DNA from: Thermococcus siculi | GTDB taxonomy: Archaea > Methanobacteriota_B > Thermococci > Thermococcales > Thermococcaceae | NCBI RefSeq assembly: GCF_002214505.1 | Contig: NZ_CP015103.1 | Location: 1,674,001-1,738,000, forward strand | Reading direction: 5' to 3' | Length of the DNA stretch: 64,000 nucleotides | Shown: positions 44,885 through 52,661 of the stretch, piece by piece | How positions within the stretch are numbered: position 1 is the first letter of the stretch | How the letters are laid out: each line of letters begins with the position of its first letter | Translations under genes and position numbers: made by a program | Notes under the pieces: model-generated | Seen by the model: the letters and a program-made list of their open reading frames with translations, nothing else | Databases searched by the model: none | What the model was told of the DNA's origin: nothing

Positions 44885-44901
44885 TTAGAAGTTATTTCTA
44901 A
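44885..44901. promoter_or_regulatory. Operator-like palindrome between Dps-like and Fur-like genes
   Basis: TTAGAA-GTTAT-TTCTAA is a perfect 6-5-6 inverted repeat in the 105-base divergent region. It lies just before the TATA of the Fur-like gene (GCTTATAAAT, 44910-44919) and close to the TATA of the Dps-like gene on the other strand (GGTTTATTAAG), so one bound protein could control both. Confidence 0.45.
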
Positions 44902-44940
44902 TTAGGAAGGCTTATAAATCAGAGAGTTCCACATCTAAAC

Positions 44941-45321
44941 ATGTGGAAGGAAAAAGCCGTTGGATTGCTCAAGGAAAAGGGATACAAGCTGACGCCCCAG
45001 AGGCTGAAGCTGATAGAAGTTTTGGAGGAAATGGGAAGCGACCACCCCTCGATGAGCAGCCTCCTTGACAGGGTTAGGGAGGACTTCCCGACGGTTAGCT
45101 TCTCGACGCTTTACTCCAACCTGCTCACGCTTAAGGAACTCGGTCTCGTTGAGTTGTTCTCAATTGAGGGAGAAACAAGGGTCGAGATCAACACGAAGCC
45201 CCACATAAATCTAATCAGCGGTGAAAGAATCGTTGATGTGGATGACCCGGAGATCATTGAGGCGCTAAAAAAGAGGCTGGGGAGAGAGGTAAAACTCGTC
45301 AACGTTGTTGTCGATGGATGA
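44941..45321 (+). CDS. Fur/PerR-like metalloregulator
   Basis: 126 residues. The winged helix is LKEKGYKLTPQRLKLIEVL and PTVSFSTLYSNLLTLKELGLV. The dimer/metal domain is short; the usual HHH motif is reduced (KPHINLISGE) and the structural CxxC zinc site is missing, so metal sensing may be different. Divergent from the Dps-like gene, in a place where Pyrococcus has a PerR-like gene. Likely controls iron/peroxide genes here. Confidence 0.85.
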   Translation: MWKEKAVGLLKEKGYKLTPQRLKLIEVLEEMGSDHPSMSSLLDRVREDFPTVSFSTLYSNLLTLKELGLVELFSIEGETRVEINTKPHINLISGERIVDVDDPEIIEALKKRLGREVKLVNVVVDG

Positions 45322-45325
45322 AAAA

Positions 45326-45802
45326 TCAGTCCACCTCAAGGCTGAAGTCCTGGTAGTCCATCCATATCCCGGTCTTCATGACCGAATCGTACTGGGCCTT
45401 GAGCAGCTCGTAGTGGGACTTCTCCACCTTCGCCAGCTCTTCAAAGGTTCTCCTAACGCCCTCGTGCTCGGCTTCCTTTGCCGCCCTCTCGTAGAACTCC
45501 CACGTGCGCTTCTCCTGCTCCATCCCTATCCTGACGGCATCCACCTCGCTCAGCTCGCCCTCGTACTTGGGGGACAACTCCTCGAGCATCTCCGTGTTTA
45601 CCGCGGGGAGTTCACAGCGCTCTATGAGGGCCTCAACGAACTTCTCCTCAAAAACGCTCCAGTGTCCGGCCTCCTCCCCCGCCAGGAAGAGGAACATCTT
45701 CTTTGCCCTCTCGTCCCCGGTTCTCCGGGCAAGCTCCAGATAGAACTTCAGTTCGGCCTTCTCAACCTCCAGGGCCAGGGCAAGGGCTTCAAGTTCGTTC
45801 AT
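45326..45802 (-). CDS. Ferritin-fold diiron protein (rubrerythrin-like, no rubredoxin domain)
   Basis: 158 residues from the ATG at 45802 (GGTGATATC upstream). Features: ALALALEVEKAELKFYLELARRTGDE, AGEEAGHWSVFEEKFVEAL, RIGMEQEKRTWEFYERAA and KVEKSHYELLKAQYDSVM. Same family as 42781-43305 and 50546-51070. Its stop faces the Fur-like gene. Divergent from the acetyltransferase at 45857. Confidence 0.85.
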   Translation of the reverse strand: MNELEALALALEVEKAELKFYLELARRTGDERAKKMFLFLAGEEAGHWSVFEEKFVEALIERCELPAVNTEMLEELSPKYEGELSEVDAVRIGMEQEKRTWEFYERAAKEAEHEGVRRTFEELAKVEKSHYELLKAQYDSVMKTGIWMDYQDFSLEVD

Positions 45803-45856
45803 GATATCACCAAAAGACTTTAGGGCTACATGCATAATAACCTTTGGTGGACAGGG

Positions 45857-46384
45857 ATGAGGATTGAAAGGGTGGATAAACCGCCCGAGCTGAAGGATGA
45901 ACTTACGGGATTCGTCTTCCGCGTTTATCGAGGCACGGGAGGGGCCTATCCGGCACTCGAGTGGGTGGAGGAGAAGCCCTCAACGGGCGACTTCGAAGGC
46001 TTTAAGCGGGTTTACGAGCCGTTTCTTGAGTTCCGCCTCGGGAAGGAGTTCGACGAGCTTTACGTTCTGAGGGACGAGGAAGGAAGGATCACCGGGACGG
46101 TGGCGCTCGTCTACAACCTCGAAGGCAAGGACGTCTGGTGGGTGCCGGAGGAGATAAAGGACGAGGGGACCGGCCTCATCGAGTTCTTCATGGTCGATCC
46201 AGAGTACAAGGGGAGGGGCTACGGCTCCATGCTCCTGGAGTTCGCGGTGGAGAGATTGAGGAAGATTGGGAAGATTCCCTACGTGATAACCTTCCCGGAG
46301 CTTGAGGCTTATTCATATTATATGAGAAAGGGCTTCGTCAAGGTCATGGATTACAGGGAATTCGTGGTGCTGAAGAAGGCCTGA
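45857..46384 (+). CDS. GNAT-family N-acetyltransferase
   Basis: 175 residues from the ATG at 45857 (GGTGGACAGGG upstream). Motif A is LIEFFMVDPEYKGRGYGSMLLEFAVERLR, followed by a tyrosine-rich C-terminal helix (LEAYSYYMRKGF). The bulk before it holds a beta-rich half with two acidic loops. Substrate unknown. Confidence 0.87.
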   Translation: MRIERVDKPPELKDELTGFVFRVYRGTGGAYPALEWVEEKPSTGDFEGFKRVYEPFLEFRLGKEFDELYVLRDEEGRITGTVALVYNLEGKDVWWVPEEIKDEGTGLIEFFMVDPEYKGRGYGSMLLEFAVERLRKIGKIPYVITFPELEAYSYYMRKGFVKVMDYREFVVLKKA

Positions 46385-46466
46385 TTTCTTTTTACCCACA
46401 TCTGCCCACGAACCCTTATATTCCCCCGGGAGGAACCTACACCAAAGAGTTCTTGGTTGTGATGTC

Positions 46467-47039
46467 ATGAGAAAGGGCATTTTTGCACTCATTGTAATCA
46501 TTCTCCTCGTGGGCGGGACGTACTTCATCAGAAGGGACGGGGAGAGCACCGCGAGCCGGGAGTTCTCCACGGAGCAGGGCGTAATCCAGGTTAGGGGACT
46601 GGTTGAGAGGCCTTACAACATCACGTACGACGACCTCGCGAGCCTCCCGTCGAGGAACGTCACGGCGGTTCTCTACTGCGTGGACAGCCCGAACAGGTAG
46701 AGGAAGAACGGCACGTGGACGGGCGTTCCGCTGAGGGTTCTCCTTGAGAGGGCAGGAATCAGGGGGGACGCCTACAAGGTGGCCCTCTACGCGATCGACG
46801 GCTACACAACCGACCTGTACCTCGCGACGGTGATGAAAGACGAGGACATCATAGTTGCCTACGAGTTCAACGGGGAGCCGATAACGCCGAGGCTCGTCGT
46901 CCCGGGCAGGTGGGGCTACAAGTGGATAAAGTACATAACCGCCATAGAACCCGTCGGCTACGACTTCAAGGGCACCTGGGAGAGCGCCGGCTACCCGGAC
47001 GACGCCATAATCCCTGACGAATCCACCCCGGGGAGGTGA
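46467..47039 (+). pseudogene. Sulfite-oxidase-like molybdopterin protein, interrupted by in-frame TAG
   Basis: The frame runs from ATG 46467 (signal/membrane helix at residues 4-22) and reads VIQVRGLVERPYNITYDDLASLPSR, then VLYCVDSPNR, and a TAG at 46698-46700 (codon 78). The same frame continues: KNGTWTGVPLRVLLERAGIRGD, GYTTDLYLATVMKDEDIIVAYEFNGEPI, RWGYKWIKYITAIEP and the stop at 47037. The Cys in YCVD is the molybdenum ligand of the sulfite-oxidase fold. One nonsense mutation in an otherwise intact gene. It is followed by the membrane protein at 47044. Confidence 0.8.
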
Positions 47040-47043
47040 GCCG

Positions 47044-47391
47044 GTGAGGCCGAAGACTGCCCTGGCGATAGTGGAGTGGACCTCCCTTCCGCTCCTCCTT
47101 CTCGCTGGACTGATGGTCATAAGCGGCTACGGGCTGACGAGCGAGGCGGCGAGAGCGGCCTCCCTGGGTCTGCTGACATTTTCCCGCTCCCAGGCGATAC
47201 ACCTGAGCAGATTCGTTAAACTTGGCTTCGTCTTCCTCCTGCTCCTCCACACCTACGCCGGGACGGAGGTTCTGACGGAGAAGCTCAGGGCCGGGGGCCG
47301 GAGAGGGGCAGCGGCATTGATCGAGTACGGCGTGATTGCCTTTCTAATCTACGTTGGCTGGATAGCGGTGAACGGGGAGTTTGGAGGATAA
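47044..47391 (+). CDS. Membrane subunit, cytochrome-b-like partner of the molybdopterin protein
   Basis: 115 residues, three to four hydrophobic helices, with His in LTFSRSQAIHLSRFVKLGF and in LLLLHTYAGTE that could bind haem. Starts GTG four bases after the stop of the molybdopterin gene (GGAGGTGAGCC just upstream). This looks like a YedZ-type or sulfite-oxidase membrane partner, but no subfamily is certain. If the molybdoprotein is dead, this gene may be decaying too. Confidence 0.65.
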   Translation: MRPKTALAIVEWTSLPLLLLAGLMVISGYGLTSEAARAASLGLLTFSRSQAIHLSRFVKLGFVFLLLLHTYAGTEVLTEKLRAGGRRGAAALIEYGVIAFLIYVGWIAVNGEFGG

Positions 47392-47408
47392 AAAAAAGCC
47401 AAACCCAC

Positions 47409-48101
47409 TCATTCGTTATCCAATGCTGGGGGGCGGAACATGGCTTCAACTTCCCCCTTAATCTCCGCAAAAGGCCCCGCCAGGTAGACCTTCCCGCCGC
47501 TTATGACGACCCCGAAATCGGCGATGTTCTCGAAAGGCTCCCATATGTGGCTTATGATGATGAAGCTCCTGCCCCCGGCCTTCCACTTCTTGATTATTCC
47601 CACTATTTCTGCAACGCTCTCGAAGTCCACGTTGGCCAGCGGTTCATCGAGGAAGATCACCTCAGGCTCACCCACGAATGCCTGTGCGAGGGAAAGCCTC
47701 TTCAGCATCCCGGAGGAGTAGCCCTCTATTCTCCTGTCGAGGGCGTCCTCGATGCCGAACAGCCCGGCGGCTTTCTCAACGTCTTCGCCCCCGGCTCCTC
47801 TCCCTCTGGCTATGAACTCCAGCCATTCCCTCCCGGTTGTCAGTTTTGGAAACCTCCCGGGGTCGAAGGCAACGCCAACGCTCTTCCTCGCCTCGGGACT
47901 TTTCCAGGGGTCTTTTCCGAGGAGCCTCACGCTTCCTTTGGTGGGTTTGTAGAGGCCGAGGGAGACCTTCATGAAGGTGCTCTTTCCGCCGCCGTTGGGG
48001 CCGAGGACGAGGGTTAAGCCTTCGGGAACCTCAACCGTAACTCCCTGCAGGGCCTTTATCGGCCCGAAGTACTTGTGGAGGTTCTCCGCTTTGATTATCA
48101 T
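47409..48101 (-). CDS. ABC transporter ATP-binding protein (cassette 2)
   Basis: 230 residues from the ATG at 48101 with GGGGGTGGCAGGAG upstream; an upstream extension is a shadow. Walker A GPNGGGKST, signature YSSGMLKRLSLAQAF, Walker B VIFLDEPLANVD, switch IISHIWEPF. Very similar throughout to the cassette 1 ATPase at 4421-5095. Last gene of the minus-strand operon starting at 50339. Confidence 0.92.
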   Translation of the reverse strand: MIIKAENLHKYFGPIKALQGVTVEVPEGLTLVLGPNGGGKSTFMKVSLGLYKPTKGSVRLLGKDPWKSPEARKSVGVAFDPGRFPKLTTGREWLEFIARGRGAGGEDVEKAAGLFGIEDALDRRIEGYSSGMLKRLSLAQAFVGEPEVIFLDEPLANVDFESVAEIVGIIKKWKAGGRSFIIISHIWEPFENIADFGVVISGGKVYLAGPFAEIKGEVEAMFRPPALDNE

Positions 48102-48535
48102 CTCCTGCCACCCCCGATGAGAGTTACTGCCAGGAAGACACCAAAGAGCGCCGTCGCCCACAGGTGGGCCGTCTTCTGCTCCCCGGGGAATCCGACGTCA
48201 ACGGGCGTAACGGTTATCGTTATTCCCTGGCTGGAGTTCCCGCTGAACTCGTAGTAGCCGGGGTGGGGGAAGATGAGGGAAAAGGCCCCGTTGCCGTTAA
48301 CCCTTCCGGAGAATATTACCTCGCCCGTCTGGAGGTCCTTCACCCTGAAATCCCCGATGCCAACGGCGTAGAGCTTTGCGGATGATGCCGAAGAAATGTA
48401 AATCGCCGTTGTCCCCCTATCGGCCACGAACGCGCTGTGGTAGTGGACGTCGCTCGGCTCGAGGCCCGACTGCAGGCCGAGGCTCAGGAGCGAGACGAGC
48501 ATGAGGGTGAGGAGGAGAACCCGGAGGAGCCTCAT
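48098..48535 (-). CDS. Small secreted/anchored protein of ABC cassette 2
   Basis: 145 residues from the ATG at 48535, overlapping the permease stop (ATGA). Signal or anchor helix at residues 4-22, an external beta-rich domain (FSGRVNGNGAFSLIFPHPGYYEF) and a C-terminal hydrophobic helix ending GGGRR. Counterpart of 3975-4424. Function unknown. Confidence 0.75.
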   Translation of the reverse strand: MRLLRVLLLTLMLVSLLSLGLQSGLEPSDVHYHSAFVADRGTTAIYISSASSAKLYAVGIGDFRVKDLQTGEVIFSGRVNGNGAFSLIFPHPGYYEFSGNSSQGITITVTPVDVGFPGEQKTAHLWATALFGVFLAVTLIGGGRR

Positions 48536-49284
48536 CTCACGTCCCTCCAGTTGCCGATGATGAGGTAGATGGCCACAAGAATCAGCGCCGGAAGGAGGGT
48601 CACCCTGAGGAACTCCCGGCCAAAGACGGGATCCATGCTCAGGGATATCGTGGCCCACTTGTAGTTGGTCAGTGCATCCCTCCACTTCAGGAGCCAGAAC
48701 CAGTCCGCCCCCACGAACTCGGGGAGGTAGAGGAGCACGAAGCCGCCGAATATGGAGATGTAAGTGTTGGGTGAGGCTATGGCAACCACCGCCGCGACGG
48801 AGACCATGAAGAGGAGGGCAGAGAGGTAGAAGAAAGCCATTGGTATTGTCTGAACCTTCAGGACTTCGGCGACTGCCTCCGGAGTCGCCGCGAAGTGGAG
48901 GGTGAACACGAGAAGGTGGACGGAAAAGACGAAGATGAGGAGAAGGAGGAACGCCGCCAGGAACTTGGCGAGGAGAATTCTAACCCTCGAAACCGGGAGG
49001 GAGTAGACGGAGAGCGCGACCCCCTCGTCCCTTTCGAGCCTCACTGCCAGCGTGACGAGGAAGGGCACGAGGAGGGCCAGGAGGAGGTAGACGTCGCCGG
49101 TGAAGGCGTCGCGAAAAACGGAACCCAGCATCTCAACCCCCGAGGGGGCACCGTGAGAGCTGGTACTCCAGGTCATGTAGTACCGCTTCATGACCAGCCC
49201 CACCAGAACCGCACCCCCCGAGGTCATGGCAAGGTTCAGGGGGGAGCGGAGCTCCCAGCGGAGGACTTCCTTCAACGCCTCCAC
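48532..49284 (-). CDS. ABC-2 type transporter permease (cassette 2)
   Basis: 250 residues. Starts ME ALKEVLRWELRSPLNL, then six hydrophobic helices and the coupling segment RDEGVALSVYSLPVSRVRILLAKF. Overlaps the next gene start by four bases. Counterpart of 3199-3978 in cassette 1. Confidence 0.85.
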   Translation of the reverse strand: MEALKEVLRWELRSPLNLAMTSGGAVLVGLVMKRYYMTWSTSSHGAPSGVEMLGSVFRDAFTGDVYLLLALLVPFLVTLAVRLERDEGVALSVYSLPVSRVRILLAKFLAAFLLLLIFVFSVHLLVFTLHFAATPEAVAEVLKVQTIPMAFFYLSALLFMVSVAAVVAIASPNTYISIFGGFVLLYLPEFVGADWFWLLKWRDALTNYKWATISLSMDPVFGREFLRVTLLPALILVAIYLIIGNWRDVR

Positions 49285-50339
49285 CTCCAGAGGACGAGAA
49301 CCGCGAGGATTGCTGCAACCCCAACCGCCGCCGCTATGGCGGTCTTTGACGGCCCCTCCTCCGGAAGCTCCTCGGGCTTCGTGAAGTCTATGTTTGTCTC
49401 TGCCAGGACGAGACCGAAGGGAGGCATCTTACCCCCGTTCTTGATCTCCTCCTCGTGCTCCTTTGCAAAGGCCGTGTCCTGAATCATTGCCTCACTTATC
49501 CCAAGGACCTTCCACAGCGGGCTGAAGGGCGTGAAGAAAGATATCGCCAGGCCGCTTGAGCCGTCGTAGAGCAGGACGTCCATGCCCTTACTGCTCGACC
49601 CTGCGATCATATTCGTGCGGGCCATGTAAACCGGCGCGTTGAAGTCCCCGTAGTAGGTCATCACCGTGGAGTTTATCATCTCAACCTCCTCGACTTTCAG
49701 GCCGGGCATCAACTCAAGCCCCGTGATGTTGGCCGGGTTCTCGCTCCAGAGGAAGTTCTTCCCTACCGGGGTACCATTGACGTAGAACTCGCCGGTTTTG
49801 AGGTCCAGCTCGATGACACCGCTCCGCGTGAAGTTCTCAGGCACGGATAACTCGTTGAAGAGGTGACCTTTCCCCTCGGCTATTGTCAGAGCCACCGTAT
49901 ATTGCTCAGTCTGCTCCGCGTACCTGTCTTCACAGATGGTCACGTTCCTGGTTTCGGACTCAATCGTCAGGCAGTTCCCTCCGGTGAAGTTGTAGCGCTC
50001 CTGATACTCCTCAAGCATCTGACGGGCGGCTTCTTCGTCAAGCTCTTTCCACACCCTTTTCTTGCAGTTGTATCCCTGGAGCAGAAGGGCCACCTGGGCT
50101 TTATCCCCCGAGACCCTGAGGACGCGCCACGTGAACTCGACGTGGGGACAGTAGTAGGTAACCTCCTCGTTTGGGGTCGCATTGAAAGATATGGTGTCCC
50201 CTTTCCAGGGGTGCTCATCATCCTCCACCGAGCGGGAAACGTACTTAGCGTATATCCCTGCCTTGAACCAGTAGGGTGTTGCCGAGGCAGTTGAAGCAGT
50301 TAGAAGTAGCAAAACAAGAATCAGAGCTGCTCTTCTCAT
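49272..50339 (-). CDS. Secreted membrane-anchored protein of ABC cassette 2
   Basis: 355 residues from the ATG at 50339 (GGGGGCGATGGG upstream). Signal peptide (residues 4-20, cleavage near ASATP), a glycosylation-rich external body (NATPNEE, NFTGGN, NVTICED, NGTPVGKNF) and a C-terminal transmembrane helix (KTAIAAAVGVAAILAVLVLWRWRR region). Four or so cysteines in the body could form disulfides. Counterpart of 2181-3212. Overlaps the permease by 13 bases. Function unknown; likely the extracytoplasmic part of the exporter. Confidence 0.75.
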   Translation of the reverse strand: MRRAALILVLLLLTASTASATPYWFKAGIYAKYVSRSVEDDEHPWKGDTISFNATPNEEVTYYCPHVEFTWRVLRVSGDKAQVALLLQGYNCKKRVWKELDEEAARQMLEEYQERYNFTGGNCLTIESETRNVTICEDRYAEQTEQYTVALTIAEGKGHLFNELSVPENFTRSGVIELDLKTGEFYVNGTPVGKNFLWSENPANITGLELMPGLKVEEVEMINSTVMTYYGDFNAPVYMARTNMIAGSSSKGMDVLLYDGSSGLAISFFTPFSPLWKVLGISEAMIQDTAFAKEHEEEIKNGGKMPPFGLVLAETNIDFTKPEELPEEGPSKTAIAAAVGVAAILAVLVLWRWRR

Positions 50340-50545
50340 CCCATCGCCCCCGAAAGAGCGCAGGTCTGTGAAAACGCTTCCTTTCTTCAATCGCCCCCCC
50401 CCAACGGGGTTTTGCACTTAATGTTACGTTATGGCCATTTATTAGTCTTTCGGTGTTCTAAAGTTCTCAGCGAACAACTTATGAGAACAACGATGGACAC
50501 CCCGGAATCCGGATAATCCAAAATACAGAAAAGAGTAAAAAGCCC

Positions 50546-51070
50546 TCAGAAGTTGAAGTTTATGTCCTTCATGAGCTGGTCGTATAACTCCTCCTTGTAG
50601 ATGTCCGGGTAGCGCATGATGTAGTCGTACTGCTTCCTCAGAATGTTGTAGTGGTTCCGCTCCATGTCGGCGAGCATCTCGAGGATGAGGCGTGTGTTGT
50701 CGGTGGCGGCGTAGCCGGCCAGCTCCTTGTAGAGCTTTTCGCTCACCAGCTCGGCCTGCATGGCTATCTCATAGACCTCGTCGATGTTGATGTCCGGCTT
50801 CTTTATCGCCTCCGCCATCTTCTCGGCGATGACCTTGAACTCGCCCATGACGTCTATCTCTATCTTCTTCGGCTCCGTCCTTCCTCCCTCGAACTTCTCG
50901 GCCATCTTCTCGATTATCTCGCGGTGCTTGTCCTCCTCCCCCGCCAGAAAGAGCAGCTCGTCCCTTATGATATCGCTCCTCGTTATAGAAGCGAGCTTCT
51001 CATAGGCCTCCCTAGCCCTAATCTCCGCGTTTATGGCAATCTCAAAAACCTCTTTGTCGGTTATCTCCAT
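50546..51070 (-). CDS. Ferritin-fold diiron protein (rubrerythrin-like, no rubredoxin domain)
   Basis: 174 residues from the ATG at 51070 (GGTGAGTTCT upstream). Features: FEIAINAEIRAREAYEKLASITRSDIIRDELLFL, GEEDKHREIIEKMAEKF, EIAMQAELVSEKLYKELAGYA and DMERNHYNILRKQYDYIM. Third member of the family with 42781 and 45326. Its promoter (minus strand AAAGGTTAATATACG) resembles those of the other ferritin-like genes. Confidence 0.85.
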   Translation of the reverse strand: MEITDKEVFEIAINAEIRAREAYEKLASITRSDIIRDELLFLAGEEDKHREIIEKMAEKFEGGRTEPKKIEIDVMGEFKVIAEKMAEAIKKPDINIDEVYEIAMQAELVSEKLYKELAGYAATDNTRLILEMLADMERNHYNILRKQYDYIMRYPDIYKEELYDQLMKDINFNF

Positions 51071-51170
51071 AGAACTCACCAACAATGGTTACGCTTGAAC
51101 GTATATTAACCTTTCTGGACAGTGCTGTATAGCGGGCAAGGCTTAAAAACCCGCCCGGGAAGGTGGAACC

Positions 51171-52166
51171 ATGCTCTACCTGGAAATCCTCGGAAACCTC
51201 CCGGAGATGGCAAGGGATGAGGCAAAGGCGATGCTCGAGCTGGCCGGAGGAGAGATAGCTGGCCAGGACTACCTTTTCCTCAAGCTCGATGCGGGGGAGG
51301 AGGCCTTCCCCTGCCTCGACCGGCTCAGCCTTGCCCACGAGTACGGGGAACTGGTGGTCGAGGCGGATTCCATCGAGGAGCTTTTGGAAAAGGCCAGGGA
51401 AGTTGAGTGGCCCATAAGGGGAACCTTCAAGGTGGACACCGAGACGATGGCAAACTGCAGGCACGATACCCTCGACCTTCCGAGGAAGCTTGGTGCCGTC
51501 ATACACGCCCGGGGCTTCAGGGTGAACCTCTCAAGGCCCGACACGCTGGTTAGGGTTTACTGCGGCGAGAGGGTCTACGCCGGGATAAGGTTGAGATTCT
51601 TCGACCCCAAGGACTTTGAGGGGAGAAAAGCCCACCACAGGCCATTCTTCAGGCCGATTTCACTCCACCCGAGGGTCTCGAGGGCGCTGGTGAACCTCAC
51701 GAAAGCAAGGAAGGAAATCCTCGATCCCTTCATGGGGGCCGGCGGGATTCTGATGGAGGCAGGCCTTCTCGGTCTGAAGGTCTACGGCGTCGACATAAAG
51801 CCGGAGATGGTCGAGGGGGCGGAGACCAACCTTCGGCATTACGGGATCAAGGACTACACCTTAAAGCTCGGCGACGCGACGAAGCTTGAGGAACTGTTTC
51901 CAAACAAGGAGTTCGAGGCGATAGCGACCGACCCTCCCTACGGCACCTCCGCGACCCTCGCCGGAAGGAGGCGGGACGAACTCTACAGGAAGGCGCTTGA
52001 GAGCATGTACCGCGTTCTGAAGAAAGGAGGAAGGTTGGCCATAGCTTTCCCCGCAGACTTCGACGGCAAAGCAGAGGCTGAAAAGCTCGGCTTCAGGCTC
52101 GTCGGGAGGTACTACCAGAGGGTTCACAAGAGCCTTGACAGGTACTTCTACGTGTTCGAGAAGTAG
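51171..52166 (+). CDS. tRNA (guanine(10)-N2)-dimethyltransferase, Trm-G10 type
   Basis: 331 residues. The N-terminal THUMP-type RNA-binding region (residues 1-155) is followed by a Rossmann methyltransferase domain: [31 protein letters not shown] for SAM and [14 protein letters not shown], the N2-guanine motif IV. It methylates G10 in tRNA. Single gene with its own start context (GGAAGGTGGAACC). Confidence 0.93.
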   Translation: MLYLEILGNLPEMARDEAKAMLELAGGEIAGQDYLFLKLDAGEEAFPCLDRLSLAHEYGELVVEADSIEELLEKAREVEWPIRGTFKVDTETMANCRHDTLDLPRKLGAVIHARGFRVNLSRPDTLVRVYCGERVYAGIRLRFFDPKDFEGRKAHHRPFFRPISLHPRVSRALVNLTKARKEILDPFMGAGGILMEAGLLGLKVYGVDIKPEMVEGAETNLRHYGIKDYTLKLGDATKLEELFPNKEFEAIATDPPYGTSATLAGRRRDELYRKALESMYRVLKKGGRLAIAFPADFDGKAEAEKLGFRLVGRYYQRVHKSLDRYFYVFEK

Positions 52167-52563
52167 CACCGGCAGGGCCGGAAGATGTCTCACAGTTGTT
52201 TTTATGGTTTTGAAGTCTGCTCTTTTAGGGATTTTTTATTACGGGTCTTAAACTCGCATTTCCTTTATTGGGGGGGATAAGAGTGGACGCTACTTTCCGT
52301 TTAACACATTAGTGGTAATTTTTAACAAAATGTGTCCACCTGAAAAACGAGAGTCAGCAAGCCCTGAGAGATTAATCGGAGGACTGTAAGGGGATTTTAA
52401 ATAGTCAATCTATCACGAATAAACAGGGTTTTTGTTTTTGCTGGCGTTCACGGGTTTAATTCTTCAGATCCAAATTTCGATTTTAGTATTTGCCACCAAA
52501 GCCAAATCCTGGAGTGCAATAATCCATAAAAGGCCTGGAAAAGCTTCTTTATTTCTGTGCCAG
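52167..52563. other. Intergenic AT-rich stretch before CRISPR leader 1
   Basis: No gene seen in this stretch of about 400 bases between the tRNA methyltransferase and the leader. It is AT-rich with several short open frames that lack ribosome sites. The conserved leader elements begin at 52564. Confidence 0.7.
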
Positions 52564-52661
52564 ATTTATAAATCGGATACAGTGTTACAAGTCTCCGGAA
52601 AAAGTCTTAAATAGGAGTTCGGAGATCACTTTACTATCCCATTAGGGGGATAAAGTCAAGG
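52564..52661 (+). promoter_or_regulatory. CRISPR leader 1
   Basis: The 98 bases before the first repeat carry ATTTATAAAT at 52564-52573 and GTCTTAAATA at 52604-52613. Leader 2 has the same two sequences at the same distances (98 and 58 bases) from its first repeat. The first element looks like a TATA box for the pre-crRNA. Transcription is to the right; the distal end of the array has a degenerate last repeat, consistent with new spacers added here. Confidence 0.8.

Noticed and set aside
46698-46700. TAG read as pyrrolysine in the molybdopterin gene
   Set aside because: Thermococcales are not known to carry the pyrrolysine machinery, and no pyl gene is visible here. A nonsense mutation or sequencing error is simpler.
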